Below are positions 18,194 to 26,569 of a stretch of 64,000 bases of DNA, piece after piece; positions within the stretch are counted from its first letter, which is position 1, and each line of letters opens with the position of its first letter. The position numbers and the translations under genes were made by a program. Origin of the DNA: Bifidobacterium animalis subsp. animalis ATCC 25527 (GTDB lineage Bacteria; Actinomycetota; Actinomycetes; Actinomycetales; Bifidobacteriaceae); NCBI RefSeq assembly GCF_000260715.1, contig NC_017834.1:1798001-1862000 (forward strand). The letters are read 5' to 3'. A model generated the notes under the pieces. That model did not search any database, was not told the DNA's origin, and saw only the letters and a program-made list of their open reading frames with translations.

Positions 18194-19015
18194 ATGCAGT
18201 ATTTTGAGACCACCATCACCGGCATCGACGGTTCCGAGGCGCGTTTTGCAGGCTATCTTCCCGAAAACTACCCCGACATCGTACCCGACCGCAAGCGCCC
18301 GACCGTGCTTGTGCTGCCCGGCGGCGGTTATGAGATGACCACAGGCCGCGAGGGCGAGCCGATTGCGCTGCAGTTCCTCGCCGCCGACTACAACGCGTTT
18401 GTGCTCCACTATTCGTGCAAACCGTCCGTCTACCCCACCGCCGTGCTCGAGGTGGCCGAAGCCATGCGGCAGATTCGCGCGCACGCAGACGAATGGAATG
18501 TGGACGTCGATCGCATCGCCGTCATCGGCTTCTCCGCCGGCGGTCATTTGGCTGCGGATTTCGCCACCTCCACCAGCGATGCCGCGCTCGTCGCGCACGG
18601 CTATGATCCGGACGAACTGCGGCCGAACGCGCTGATGCTCTCCTACCCGGTCATCACATCGGGACGTTTCCGTCACGACGGCAGCTTCCGCGCGCTCCTC
18701 GGCGAGCGGTACGGCGAGGAGTCGGCGATGAATGAAGTGAGCATCGAGCAGCATATCGACGCGAAGACGCCACCGGTGTTCGTCTGGCACACAATGCCCG
18801 ACGATTGCGTGCCAGTGGAGAACACGCTGCAGCTCATCGCCGCATGCAAAGCGGCCAACGTGCCGATTGAGGCGCATCTGTACCCCGCAGGTGGCCACGG
18901 ACTTTCACTCGGCACCGCGCAGACCGCATGGGGCGGCGTCAACGGCATCGAACCCGGCGTGCAGTCGTGGATCTTCCTCGCCAAGGATTGGCTCGACCGC
19001 ACTTTCGCTGAATAG
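18194..19015 (+). CDS. alpha/beta-hydrolase, esterase/acetylxylan esterase-like
   Basis: The 273-residue cytoplasmic protein is an alpha/beta-hydrolase with the nucleophile elbow GFSAGGHLA (Ser at about residue 117), an oxyanion-hole segment LPGGGYEM, and likely catalytic Asp in MPDDCVPVEN and His in GGHGLSLG. This pattern is typical of BD-FAE/acetyl esterase-like proteins that remove acyl groups from sugars or small esters. The start is chosen at ATG 18194 with GAAGAGGTG before it; the longer upstream frame crosses repeat DNA. It lies downstream of the periodic array and upstream of a DedA gene. The substrate is not evident. Confidence 0.85.
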   Translation: MQYFETTITGIDGSEARFAGYLPENYPDIVPDRKRPTVLVLPGGGYEMTTGREGEPIALQFLAADYNAFVLHYSCKPSVYPTAVLEVAEAMRQIRAHADEWNVDVDRIAVIGFSAGGHLAADFATSTSDAALVAHGYDPDELRPNALMLSYPVITSGRFRHDGSFRALLGERYGEESAMNEVSIEQHIDAKTPPVFVWHTMPDDCVPVENTLQLIAACKAANVPIEAHLYPAGGHGLSLGTAQTAWGGVNGIEPGVQSWIFLAKDWLDRTFAE

Positions 19016-19034
19016 CACACCCATCCGCAACCCA

Positions 19035-19122
19035 TGTCCCAAATTACGCAGGGAGAGGGCACACCGGCACCTCACTGCGTAAGAAGAGACAGATTCCAGA
19101 GGCAAACGTCTCCAATTACGCA
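19035..19122. repeat. GCGTAA/GAGACA hairpin downstream of the esterase gene
   Basis: TGCGTAAGAAGAGAC (19076-19090) faces GTCTCCAATTACGCA (19108-19122). A further half copy TGTCCCAAATTACGCA lies at 19035-19050. This is another member of the dispersed hairpin family, again just past a gene's 3' end. Confidence 0.75.
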
Positions 19123-19270
19123 GCCGAGCGGATGGCATCGCCGTCACCATCACCCTCCCAGCTCTCGGCCCACGCGCCTCTTCGCCGGAACGGTTGTCTA
19201 CCTGTGCTATGAATAATCAAGGAGATTGAGAAGCACACACCGCTCTACCGATCGAAGAGGAATTCAATCC

Positions 19271-20020
19271 ATGGGATTCATCCAATTCATTGCCAACCTG
19301 CTCAAAGACCCGCGCGCGGCGATTGCCGGCTGGATCGCAATGGGCGTGGCGCCAACACTTGGCTTTATTTTTCTAATCGTCTTCATTGAGACCGGCGTGG
19401 TCTTCTTCCCGTTCCTGCCAGGAGACTCGCTGCTGTTCGCAGCCGGCTTCTTCGCGGCACCCGATGCCGCCACCGGCAAATCCGCACTGCCGCTCGCCGC
19501 CCTGCTGCCGGTGGTATGGCTCGCACCCATTCTGGGCGACCAATGCAACTACTTCATCGGGCACTTCTTCGGCCGGCGCATCATTGAATCCGGCAAGGTC
19601 AAGGCGATGACACCCGAACGTCTGGCCAAAACCGAGAAGATGATCGATCGCTGGGGCCCGCTCGCCGTGTTCCTCGGCCGCTTCTTCCCGTTCATCAGGA
19701 CGTTCATGCCGTTCATCTCGGGCATCTCGGGCATGCGTTGGAGCAGATTCACGCCGTTCTCGGTGCTCGGCGGTCTCGTCTGGTCGTCGCTGTTCACGCT
19801 GCTCGGCTATTTCTTCGGTGGCATTCCGGTGGTGCAAGACAACTTCGAACTCGTGATCGTCGCGATTCTCGTCATCTCGCTCATCCCCACCTTCGTCGGC
19901 CTCATCAAAGCGAAGACCGGCAAGAAGAAAGCGCCGGCACACGCGATGGCCGAGGTCGCCGAGAAAGAGGCGACACCTCTCGTAGAGGATCTCGACGGCA
20001 ACATCGAGCACGGTGCTTGA
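19271..20020 (+). CDS. DedA/SNARE-associated family membrane protein
   Basis: A 249-residue DedA protein. These are now considered flippases or carriers involved in recycling undecaprenyl phosphate or phospholipids across the inner membrane. Family signs are FFPFLPGDSLLFAAGFF, the basic block GRRIIESGKVKAM and FLGRFFPFIRTFMPFISG, which has the conserved Arg and Pro. About five hydrophobic segments are visible. GAAGAGGA precedes the chosen ATG. The C-terminal 35 residues are charged (Lys and Glu-rich) and cytoplasmic. Monocistronic; the next feature is a tRNA gene. Confidence 0.88.
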   Translation: MGFIQFIANLLKDPRAAIAGWIAMGVAPTLGFIFLIVFIETGVVFFPFLPGDSLLFAAGFFAAPDAATGKSALPLAALLPVVWLAPILGDQCNYFIGHFFGRRIIESGKVKAMTPERLAKTEKMIDRWGPLAVFLGRFFPFIRTFMPFISGISGMRWSRFTPFSVLGGLVWSSLFTLLGYFFGGIPVVQDNFELVIVAILVISLIPTFVGLIKAKTGKKKAPAHAMAEVAEKEATPLVEDLDGNIEHGA

Positions 20021-20193
20021 TTCCGCACAGCATGGCCAACGAAGAACGCCAAAAGAGGCTCCGCACTGGCCCAAAGCATTCGCGAGGCAACTGCGAGGCA
20101 CTATCCGAAACCCGCACGCATGGAGGAATTTGCATTTGGGAAGGGGTTGGGCTAAACTGGACGAGTTGTCGGGAGACGACATAATTGAAGATT

Positions 20194-20266
20194 GGGGCTG
20201 TAGCTCAGTTGGTAGAGCGCTTCGTTCGCATCGAAGAGGTCGTGGTTTCGATTACCATCAGCTCCA
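20194..20266 (+). tRNA. tRNA-Ala, anticodon CGC
   Basis: The sequence folds into a complete cloverleaf: acceptor stem GGGGCTG with CAGCTCC, D-arm AGCTCAGTTGGTAGAGC, anticodon stem CTTCG/CGAAG with loop TTCGCAT (anticodon CGC at 20227-20229) and T-arm GTGGT/ACCAT. Discriminator base A; CCA is not encoded. CGC reads GCG alanine codons, frequent in this GC-rich genome. The T-loop TTCGATT is standard. Confidence 0.92.
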
Positions 20267-20270
20267 CTAA

Positions 20271-20307
20271 GGCCGCTGCATTCATTCCACCGCAGCGGCC
20301 TTTTTCT
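20271..20307 (+). terminator. intrinsic terminator of the tRNA-Ala gene
   Basis: GGCCGCTGC (20271-20279) pairs with GCAGCGGCC (20292-20300) and is followed at once by TTTTTC, a classic stem with a T-tract four bases past the tRNA 3' end. Confidence 0.9.
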
Positions 20308-20335
20308 TTACGTATAAGCACATAACCGCACTTCC

Positions 20336-20992
20336 TTACTCAGACGCCATGCGCACAGGATGCCGGATTACCGTGCGCAGACGGTCGGGAGCACACCGCT
20401 GTGGATTGCTCAGGTAGATCTCGTGATGGTGGCGCGCGTCGCTGAAATCCAGCGCATACCCATACTCACCCACAAACTTGTCGAGGGCGGCGATTGTCGC
20501 TGGCTCGGTGTCATACGGCCCGACGTGCATCACCTGCGCGCACAATCCCTCGTCATACTCGAACAGCTGCGCGCGTGACACGTCCGCCTCGGGGTGCCTG
20601 TTCGCGAATAGTCCGCGCGCATGTTCGAACGCGTCCGCTGTGACGAATTCAGGCAAGCGGATCATCGAAATCCATTGGAAATCCTGTTTGCGCGCGTAAT
20701 CGACCGGCTCACTCGCGTTCCGCCCCATCCACCACAGACCTTCCAGCGGCGGCACGACATATGGCACGTACCCAGCGATGTGATCACGTGAATCCTTGGA
20801 TTTCTCGCTCATCTTGATTGCGAACGATATACCGTACAGCAGCTGCAGCGCGCTCTGGTATTCGCCGTGCGGATCGTTCGGGTCCCCCGCCCCGCGCACC
20901 GCCACGAACTGCATCGCCGGCACCTCAACGATTGCGGGCGTCTTGCCCGGCACATACAGGTTCTTCTGTTCTCGCTTCACATCGTACGGCAT
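20336..20992 (-). CDS. GyrI-like small-molecule-binding domain protein
   Basis: The 218-residue protein matches the GyrI-like (SOUL/BmrR-type ligand-binding) group: an N-terminus KNLYVPGKTPAIVEVPAM, then FVAVRGAGDPND, YAISFAIKM-like helix (YGISFAIKMS) and a C-terminal IYLSNPQRCAPDRLRTVIRHPV, the usual tail. Such stand-alone proteins bind hydrophobic compounds; some hydrolyse or sequester toxins. ATG at 20992 (MPYDVKREQK) is the start expected for the family, though no strong ribosome site is seen. It converges on the tRNA-Ala gene from the other strand and follows the GH3 gene by about 90 bases on the same strand. Confidence 0.82.
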   Translation of the reverse strand: MPYDVKREQKNLYVPGKTPAIVEVPAMQFVAVRGAGDPNDPHGEYQSALQLLYGISFAIKMSEKSKDSRDHIAGYVPYVVPPLEGLWWMGRNASEPVDYARKQDFQWISMIRLPEFVTADAFEHARGLFANRHPEADVSRAQLFEYDEGLCAQVMHVGPYDTEPATIAALDKFVGEYGYALDFSDARHHHEIYLSNPQRCAPDRLRTVIRHPVRMASE

Positions 20993-21079
20993 GAGCACAC
21001 TGTAGCAGAAGATACATGAATGAACCGTCCGCATCAGCATCATCTCTGAGAGAGGGCTGATGCGGGCACGGAAACGCAC

Positions 21080-23410
21080 TCATTCCACCACGGTGAACGT
21101 CGCTTGTCGCAGATCCTCGTCGCGGCTCGAATGCCCCACGAGCACCTTGAATTCGCCGGGTTCGACGATCCGCTCAGCATCGCCGTTCACAATCGTGCAC
21201 GAATCGACCGGCAGATCGAAGACCACGCGCCGCGTCTCCCCCGGCTCGAGCATCACACGCCGGAACAGCTTGAGCTCCTTGCATGCCCAGGTGAACGATG
21301 TGACGACGTCGCTGATGTACAGCTGCACGACTTCGGTGCCTGTGCGCGCGCCGGTGTTCGTCAGATTCACTTCGACGCACACCGTGTCGCCTGCGCGGAA
21401 TTCGGAACCATTCACAATCTGCGGATCTCCGTATTCGAATGTCGTGTACGAGAGGCCCTCGCCGAACGCGAATGCCGGATCCTGGGTCAGATCCGCGTAC
21501 CGATTGCCGTGCTGACCGCGAATCTCGTTGTAGAACACCGGCAGCTGCCCGGCATGGCGAGGGAACGTGATCGGCAGACGCCCACTCGGCTCGGTCTTGC
21601 CGAAGATGATCTCGGCAATCGCGCGGCCGCCCTGCATACCCGGATTCGCCGCCCACAGCAGCGCGCCGAGACCGTCCGCCGCGGATTCGTCGACAATCAC
21701 GCCGTTCTCGCCGATCACACACGCCGGCAGCACCTGCGGTTTCGAACTGACGAGCACGACGATGAGCGGCTTATGTGTTTCACGTGCAACGTTGGCGAGC
21801 TCCTCCAGCAGACGGTTCTGACCGCCCTGCAGTTCGAGCGTCGCCGTCGAGCACGTCTCGCCGACGAGCTGCACGACGTCGCCGACCACTGCGATCACCG
21901 CGTCCGCCGCACGCGCCTGTCCCACCGCCTCGTCGAGCAGTCGCTGGTCGATTTTCGCGGCCACCGCCATCTTCGGCCGCGGCTGCCCATCCGGGTAGAG
22001 CTCGCCTTCCGGGTCCGGCACCAGATCCACCACGTTCGCGCCACGGGCATATGTGATCTCGCAATCCGCAGGCGCCAACTCGCGCACACCGTCGAGCACC
22101 GTGCAGATCATCTCGCGCGGCTGGCCATCCGGCATCCACGGCACCTGACCCGAGTTGCCCGCCCAGTCGCCGAGCTGATTCTGCGCATCGTCCGCAAGCG
22201 GTCCCACCACTGCGATCCTGTGCAGCTCACCGGCATCCGCAAACGGCAGCACTACGTTGTTGCGCAGCAGCACAATCGATTCACGCGCCATCTCCAGATT
22301 GCGCCGCGCATGGTCTGCAGACCCGATCACCGCGTCGATGCGCGTGCGATCGGGCAAACGCGGATTTTCGAACAGACCAAGCTGGAACTTGAGCGTGAGC
22401 AGGCGCGCCACGGCGTCGTCCAGCAGACGCTCGTCGAGCAGACCGTCCCTCACCGCCGCGATGGCGCCTTCATAGAAGCCCGGGGTCGTCATGATCAGAT
22501 CATTGCCGGCCTTGACGGCATCGGCCGCCGCCACCGTGTAGTTCGGCTTGATGTGCTGCTCCCACACGGCACGGCCCACATTGTCCCAATCGGTCACCAA
22601 CGTGCCGCCATACTGCCATTCGCCGCGCAGCTTCTTACTCAACAGCCAGGTGTTGAACGTGACCGACGTGCCATCGATTGACTCGTAGCCGAGCATGAAC
22701 GTGGCGCAACCCTCCTTGGCCACACGCTCGAATGGCGGCAGATACCAGCTTTCCAACGCGCGATGCGTCAAATCGGCCTCGGAGGCGTCACGGCCGCCCT
22801 GCGTGTACGAATAGCCAGCGAAATGCTTGGCGCAGGCGAGAATCGCATCGTCGGCGAAGGTCTCGCCCGTGGCGGCGGTCTGCTGGTAGCCCTTGACCAT
22901 GGCGGATGCCATCTCACCGATCAGCACCGGATCCTCGCCGAAGGTCTCGTCCACACGCCCCCACCGGGTGTCGCGCGCAATGCAGAGCACCGGCGAGAAC
23001 GTCCAGTGCACACCGGTACAGGAGACCTCCTCGGCGGTCACGCGAGCGGCATCCTCGATTTTCTGCGGATCCCAACTGCATGCCATGCCGAGTTGCGACG
23101 GAAAGATCGTGGCACCCGGCCAGAACGAATACCCGTGAATGCAGTCATCGCCGACGAGCAGCGGAATACCCAGACGCGTCTGGTCGCGCACTATCTGCGC
23201 TGCACGCACGAGATCGTCGGGAGAGGTGTGCAGAATCGAGCCCACATGGCGGTCCACAATGAGATCGGAGAGCTCGCCACTGCGCGCGTCGAGCTGCATC
23301 ATCTGCCCCACCTTCTCCTCGAGAGTCATGCGGCCGAGCAGGTCGGCGACGCGCGCGGGAATCGGCAGGGACGAATCCAGATATGGCATATTTGTTTCAC
23401 GTGAAATCAT
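21080..23410 (-). CDS. GH3 beta-glucosidase
   Basis: The 776-residue enzyme has the GH3 layout: an N-terminal TIM-barrel domain (substrate block LVGDDCIHGYSFWPGATIFP; catalytic nucleophile Asp in LVTDWDNVGRAV near residue 285), an alpha/beta sandwich carrying acid/base residues, and a C-terminal fibronectin-III-like domain (LYISDVVTSFTWACKELK). No signal peptide, so it acts on imported beta-glucosides or xylosides. ATG 23410 is chosen because GAGGAAA precedes it by five bases; ATG 23389 is internal. The first codons overlap a parS-like palindrome. The neighbouring TetR gene is on the same strand upstream. Confidence 0.92.
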   Translation of the reverse strand: MISRETNMPYLDSSLPIPARVADLLGRMTLEEKVGQMMQLDARSGELSDLIVDRHVGSILHTSPDDLVRAAQIVRDQTRLGIPLLVGDDCIHGYSFWPGATIFPSQLGMACSWDPQKIEDAARVTAEEVSCTGVHWTFSPVLCIARDTRWGRVDETFGEDPVLIGEMASAMVKGYQQTAATGETFADDAILACAKHFAGYSYTQGGRDASEADLTHRALESWYLPPFERVAKEGCATFMLGYESIDGTSVTFNTWLLSKKLRGEWQYGGTLVTDWDNVGRAVWEQHIKPNYTVAAADAVKAGNDLIMTTPGFYEGAIAAVRDGLLDERLLDDAVARLLTLKFQLGLFENPRLPDRTRIDAVIGSADHARRNLEMARESIVLLRNNVVLPFADAGELHRIAVVGPLADDAQNQLGDWAGNSGQVPWMPDGQPREMICTVLDGVRELAPADCEITYARGANVVDLVPDPEGELYPDGQPRPKMAVAAKIDQRLLDEAVGQARAADAVIAVVGDVVQLVGETCSTATLELQGGQNRLLEELANVARETHKPLIVVLVSSKPQVLPACVIGENGVIVDESAADGLGALLWAANPGMQGGRAIAEIIFGKTEPSGRLPITFPRHAGQLPVFYNEIRGQHGNRYADLTQDPAFAFGEGLSYTTFEYGDPQIVNGSEFRAGDTVCVEVNLTNTGARTGTEVVQLYISDVVTSFTWACKELKLFRRVMLEPGETRRVVFDLPVDSCTIVNGDAERIVEPGEFKVLVGHSSRDEDLRQATFTVVE
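21776..21791. promoter_or_regulatory. parS-like site inside the GH3 gene
   Basis: TGTTTCACGTGCAACG matches 14 of 16 positions of the ParB site TGTTTCACGTGAAACA. ParB sites frequently lie inside coding sequence. Confidence 0.4.
23393..23408. promoter_or_regulatory. parS-like site at the start of the GH3 gene
   Basis: TGTTTCACGTGAAATC matches 14 of 16 positions of the parS consensus TGTTTCACGTGAAACA, with the 12-base palindrome TTTCACGTGAAA complete. It covers the second to seventh codons of the GH3 gene. A transcription-factor operator is the alternative. Confidence 0.5.
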
Positions 23411-23539
23411 AACAATTTCCTCATCGAAATTCGCGGAAGAGATATATCCCAGCATATACCGCATCACTTACCGTCGAGTAACCACCCGCGCAAACCGACG
23501 AAAACTCCATAATTTGTCACGCTGCAGGCACAGTGGAAG

Positions 23540-24178
23540 TCACAGAATCGCGTCGCGTTCCTCGTCGTTCAGGTCAAGCGCACCGGCGAGCATCAACTTG
23601 ATCGCCCGTTCGGCCTCCTCCGCCAATCCGATTGCATCCGGGTCGAGCATCCATTGAATCTGCAAGCCATCCATCACTGCGAGAATCGACATCGCCGTAT
23701 TGCGGATGGTGGCGTCGTCAACCGATTTGCCGAGCTCGTCGGCCATGATGCGCAGCGCCTTCTCGAGCACGCGCCGCAGATTGCGGTAGCGCGAGACGAA
23801 GTAGTCGTACGCCGGGCTGTCTTCGCGAATGGAGTCAGCACAGAACGCAATGAACGCCTTGACCAGACCGGGGCGCATCTCGTTCGCCTTTGCCGTCTTG
23901 ACGAGGTGGCGGAACGTGATGACGCCATCCTCGGGCATGCCTCCGCGCGCCATGTCTTCCGGGTAATCCTCGAGATCCACCGAATCCCGGTAGATCACCG
24001 TCTGCAGCAACAGATTGTCTTTGGAGCCAAAGTGATGCAGCACGCCGGCGCGGGTCATGCCCACTTTCTCGGCGATGTCTTCCAACGTGCCCTTCGTGGC
24101 GCCCTTCTCACCGAACACCTCGGTCGCGGCACGCAGAATCGCCTTGCGTTTCTCTTGCGTTTCCGGTCGTTCAGCCAT
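23540..24178 (-). CDS. TetR-family transcriptional regulator
   Basis: The 212-residue protein begins with a TetR DNA-binding domain: AILRAATEVFGEKGATKGTLEDIAEKVGMTRAGVLHHFGSKDNL, helix-turn-helix at about residues 30-50. The C-terminal ligand domain is helical. GGAGGA just before ATG 24178 fixes the start. It lies upstream of the GH3 beta-glucosidase on the same strand with a gap of about 130 bases, so it may control that gene; several bifidobacterial beta-glucosidase genes have such neighbours. The ligand is unknown. Confidence 0.9.
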   Translation of the reverse strand: MAERPETQEKRKAILRAATEVFGEKGATKGTLEDIAEKVGMTRAGVLHHFGSKDNLLLQTVIYRDSVDLEDYPEDMARGGMPEDGVITFRHLVKTAKANEMRPGLVKAFIAFCADSIREDSPAYDYFVSRYRNLRRVLEKALRIMADELGKSVDDATIRNTAMSILAVMDGLQIQWMLDPDAIGLAEEAERAIKLMLAGALDLNDEERDAIL

Positions 24179-24301
24179 GTTCCTCCACCATTTCCGCGCG
24201 TCGCACATACGAGGGGCCCGCCGCACAGACGAAGCCTCTCCCAGGCTAGGTGGTGCGACGACCAATTCCAGCAATTCCCGGCAATTTCACCGGGCCACCC
24301 A

Positions 24302-24477
24302 TAACAGATTCCCAGGAGCCGCATATAGTCGCTTAGTGAGCAACGTGTCACCTCAACGACCATAATCTCCCCAAGTATGGTCGTTTGGCATACGCGTGCG
24401 TCAGCAAAACGACCATAGTTCGCGCAAGTTTGGTCGTTTACCGCACACACGCGCCACCGAACGACCATATTGTCCGC
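24302..24477. repeat. 52-bp periodic array with AACGACCATA/TATGGTCGTT palindromes
   Basis: Between the TetR gene and a HAD gene, AACGACCATA starts at 24355, 24408 and 24460 (spacings 53 and 52). The first two copies are paired with TATGGTCGTT (24376-24385) and TTTGGTCGTT (24429-24438), each leaving an 11-base gap. A weaker unit with TAGTCGCTT lies one period earlier. The units are unrelated in sequence to the other arrays but keep the same period. Confidence 0.75.
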
Positions 24478-25164
24478 TCAGCGTGCGGCCAGTTCCGCAA
24501 TCCGGCGTTCCACCACGGCATTCAGCCACTCCGGTGTCACGCCGTCGTACCCGTCAATCGACATGTACTGCGGGCCGTCCGAGTTGTCGGTGCGAATGAA
24601 GCCGAGTTGCGCAATCGTCGTCGTACCGGAAGCGGCGGCGGAAGTGAGTCCGCTCATCGAGTCCTCGAATGCCACGCAGTATGGCATCTGCTCACGGGAG
24701 ATGCCAAGCTTGCGCGCCGCCTCCACATACGGCGCCGGATCCGGCTTCTTGGCGACGTCATCCTCGCCGCACACATATCCGGCGAACGTGCCTTCGGGCG
24801 CCTGTGCAATGAGATTCTCGGCGAGGTTGCGCGGCGATGTCGTCACGAGCATACTCGGCACGCCCGCGTCGCGCAGTGCGACGAGCAGCTCACGCGTCCC
24901 CGGAATCCAAGGAATCCGCTCATATTCCGCCTGCGTCACGTATTCGATCATGCGCCGGCCGATCTCCTCCACCGGCAGCGTGCACCCATGTTCGGCGATC
25001 TCGCGCGCCACATCCGGCACTGGGCGGCCCGAGCCATTCCAGGCGAGCTCGTCGTTCCACACACCGCCATTCTCGTGCGCGATCTGCATCTCGCCGGCAT
25101 GCCAGTACGGCTCGGAGTCGATGAGCGTGCCATCCATGTCCCAGAACACCGCCTTGAGCTCCAT
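24478..25164 (-). CDS. HAD-family phosphatase (beta-phosphoglucomutase-like)
   Basis: A 228-residue HAD hydrolase of the subfamily with a helical cap after motif I. Motif I is FWDMDGTLIDSEPYW (nucleophile Asp), motif II VTTSPRN, motif III KKPDPAPYVEA, motif IV acidic FEDSMSG. The sequence DGTLIDSEP is usual in beta-phosphoglucomutases and sugar-phosphate phosphatases. GGGAGG precedes ATG 25164. No trehalose or maltose phosphorylase gene is adjacent, so the phosphatase function is more probable than mutase; the substrate is unknown. Confidence 0.85.
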   Translation of the reverse strand: MELKAVFWDMDGTLIDSEPYWHAGEMQIAHENGGVWNDELAWNGSGRPVPDVAREIAEHGCTLPVEEIGRRMIEYVTQAEYERIPWIPGTRELLVALRDAGVPSMLVTTSPRNLAENLIAQAPEGTFAGYVCGEDDVAKKPDPAPYVEAARKLGISREQMPYCVAFEDSMSGLTSAAASGTTTIAQLGFIRTDNSDGPQYMSIDGYDGVTPEWLNAVVERRIAELAAR

Positions 25165-25264
25165 CTCGCGTCCTCCCACTCTATTCACTTCACACCATGT
25201 CTCATAAGCAATCTCTCTACCAATGTATGTGCCGGAGTCGCCAAAACCGCACGGTCTCGCACGG

Positions 25265-25600
25265 CTAGAGTCGCCGATACCCGCGAATTGTTCGCGCATC
25301 AACACGAGACGACAGAAGCCGGTCATGGCTTCCCGTACGCGTCAACACGAGCGTCAGCGCATCGTCGTTAATGCAATAAATCAGCAGCCAATCACCACTG
25401 ATATGCAGTTCGCGAAAGCCTCTCCATTGGCCACCGAGCGCATGATCACGATACTTGGTTGCCAACAACGACGTTTCTCGCTGCATAATCGCCCGCACAG
25501 CCGCATCGATGGCATGCACATCGACATGCTTTTTCTTAAGTCTCTTGAGATCCTGCAGATATTCAGGGGTGAAGGCGATACGCCGAAGTTCAGAGTTCAT
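25265..25600 (-). CDS. YafQ/RelE-type mRNA interferase toxin
   Basis: The 111-residue protein matches the YafQ branch of RelE toxins: RRIAFTPEYLQDLKRLKKKH, then YRDHALGGQWRGFRELHISGDWLLIYCI, with the conserved 'DHxLxGxWxGxRELHxxxDWLLIY' pattern and catalytic His residues. Such toxins cut mRNA on the ribosome. The start ATG lies inside the end of the antitoxin gene (overlap 25590-25600), the usual arrangement for translational coupling. The C-terminal segment VDARTIRGYRRL extends beyond typical YafQ length by about 15 residues. Confidence 0.88.
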   Translation of the reverse strand: MNSELRRIAFTPEYLQDLKRLKKKHVDVHAIDAAVRAIMQRETSLLATKYRDHALGGQWRGFRELHISGDWLLIYCINDDALTLVLTRTGSHDRLLSSRVDARTIRGYRRL

Positions 25601-25883
25601 CGACGAATGCGCTCATTTCACCAACGCTGTTAAAGGTCTTGGCATAGTCGCCGTCCAATGCCTGCTGGCGCGCCTTGGCATCGCGCAGCGCCTCAAGCTC
25701 GCGCTCCAGTTCGCTATAGTGCCGGTAATCGTCGGGTGTGATGATGACATACACCGGCTCATTGTTGCGCAACACAGTCACAGGATGCCCATCCGTCGCC
25801 TTGGCGAATGCGGCATTGGCACCTCCGCGACTGAACTGGCTGACAGGCACCATCGAATCCATCGGAACCATTACAGAGGTCAT
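25590..25883 (-). CDS. type II antitoxin (Phd/YefM-like)
   Basis: A 97-residue protein. The N-terminus (VPVSQFSRGGANAAFAKA, then GHPVTVLRNNEPVYVIITPDDY) is the Phd/YefM DNA-binding fold, and the acidic C-terminal tail (FNSVGEMSAFVDEL) should wrap the toxin. ATG 25883 is taken since TGGAGGAACG precedes it. It is the first gene of the pair and very likely autoregulates the operon. The toxin it overlaps is RelE-like, a common mixed combination. Confidence 0.85.
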   Translation of the reverse strand: MTSVMVPMDSMVPVSQFSRGGANAAFAKATDGHPVTVLRNNEPVYVIITPDDYRHYSELERELEALRDAKARQQALDGDYAKTFNSVGEMSAFVDEL

Positions 25884-26009
25884 CGTTCCTCCAACCATCA
25901 TATTTTCACTACTATTTTCATACATTAGCTCAAGGGAAGATAATTTGCAATAAAGCCGTCCCATGCATGTTGCATAGGACGGCTTAGGAAATAAGCAGAA
26001 AAGATTACG

Positions 26010-26564
26010 CTACCGCGCTCGCCACAATACCATCGATTTCGACTGGGATCGCGCACCGTCGATCTCCCCCGCCGGCAATGCGTGCACCTCGGCATGGAGC
26101 TGCCCACGCCAATGACGTGCACGATGCGAGCGCGACGTCTGCGTGATGCTGCCGTTCATGTCGGCGGTGAACACGCTGAAACCGGTCACACCGGTGAGTT
26201 CCTGCACTTCATACCGCAGTTGCCGGTTCTCCTCCTCGAGTTCGAGAATGCGCATCACACCGTTCAGATTGATGCCTTCATCCTGGCTCAAGTGCTGCGC
26301 CTGCACGAGCCGATCGACGTCGCGCAGACTGTACCGTCGCGAGCCGCCTTCCGTGCGCCCCGGCACCACGAGACCCTGCCGGTCGTATTGCCGCAGGGTC
26401 TGGGGGTGAATCTCGGCGATCTGACCGACCTTGCCTACCGAGAAGACGGGCAGGTCGATGTCGAACCCCACGCCGACCGCACCTTCCAGATTGGCCCGCT
26501 TGGCCACGATGGCCGTCGCGCACATTTCATACAGCCTGCGCTGTGCTGGTGATATGCGCGCCAT
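26010..26564 (-). CDS. hspR: HspR heat-shock repressor (MerR family)
   Basis: The 184-residue protein carries a MerR-type winged helix: FSVGKVGQIAEIHPQTLRQYDRQGLVVPGRT and SRRYSLRDVDRLVQAQHLS, the HspR signature, followed by a coiled-coil segment (LELEEENRQLRYEVQEL). HspR binds HAIR inverted repeats, with DnaK as co-repressor, and represses dnaK and clpB. It is the last gene of the dnaK-grpE-dnaJ-hspR cluster. ATG 26564 leaves five bases after the dnaJ stop; an in-frame GTG at 26573 would overlap it. A HAIR site lies upstream of dnaK at 30402. Confidence 0.92.
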   Translation of the reverse strand: MARISPAQRRLYEMCATAIVAKRANLEGAVGVGFDIDLPVFSVGKVGQIAEIHPQTLRQYDRQGLVVPGRTEGGSRRYSLRDVDRLVQAQHLSQDEGINLNGVMRILELEEENRQLRYEVQELTGVTGFSVFTADMNGSITQTSRSHRARHWRGQLHAEVHALPAGEIDGARSQSKSMVLWRAR

Positions 26565-26569
26565 CGTGA

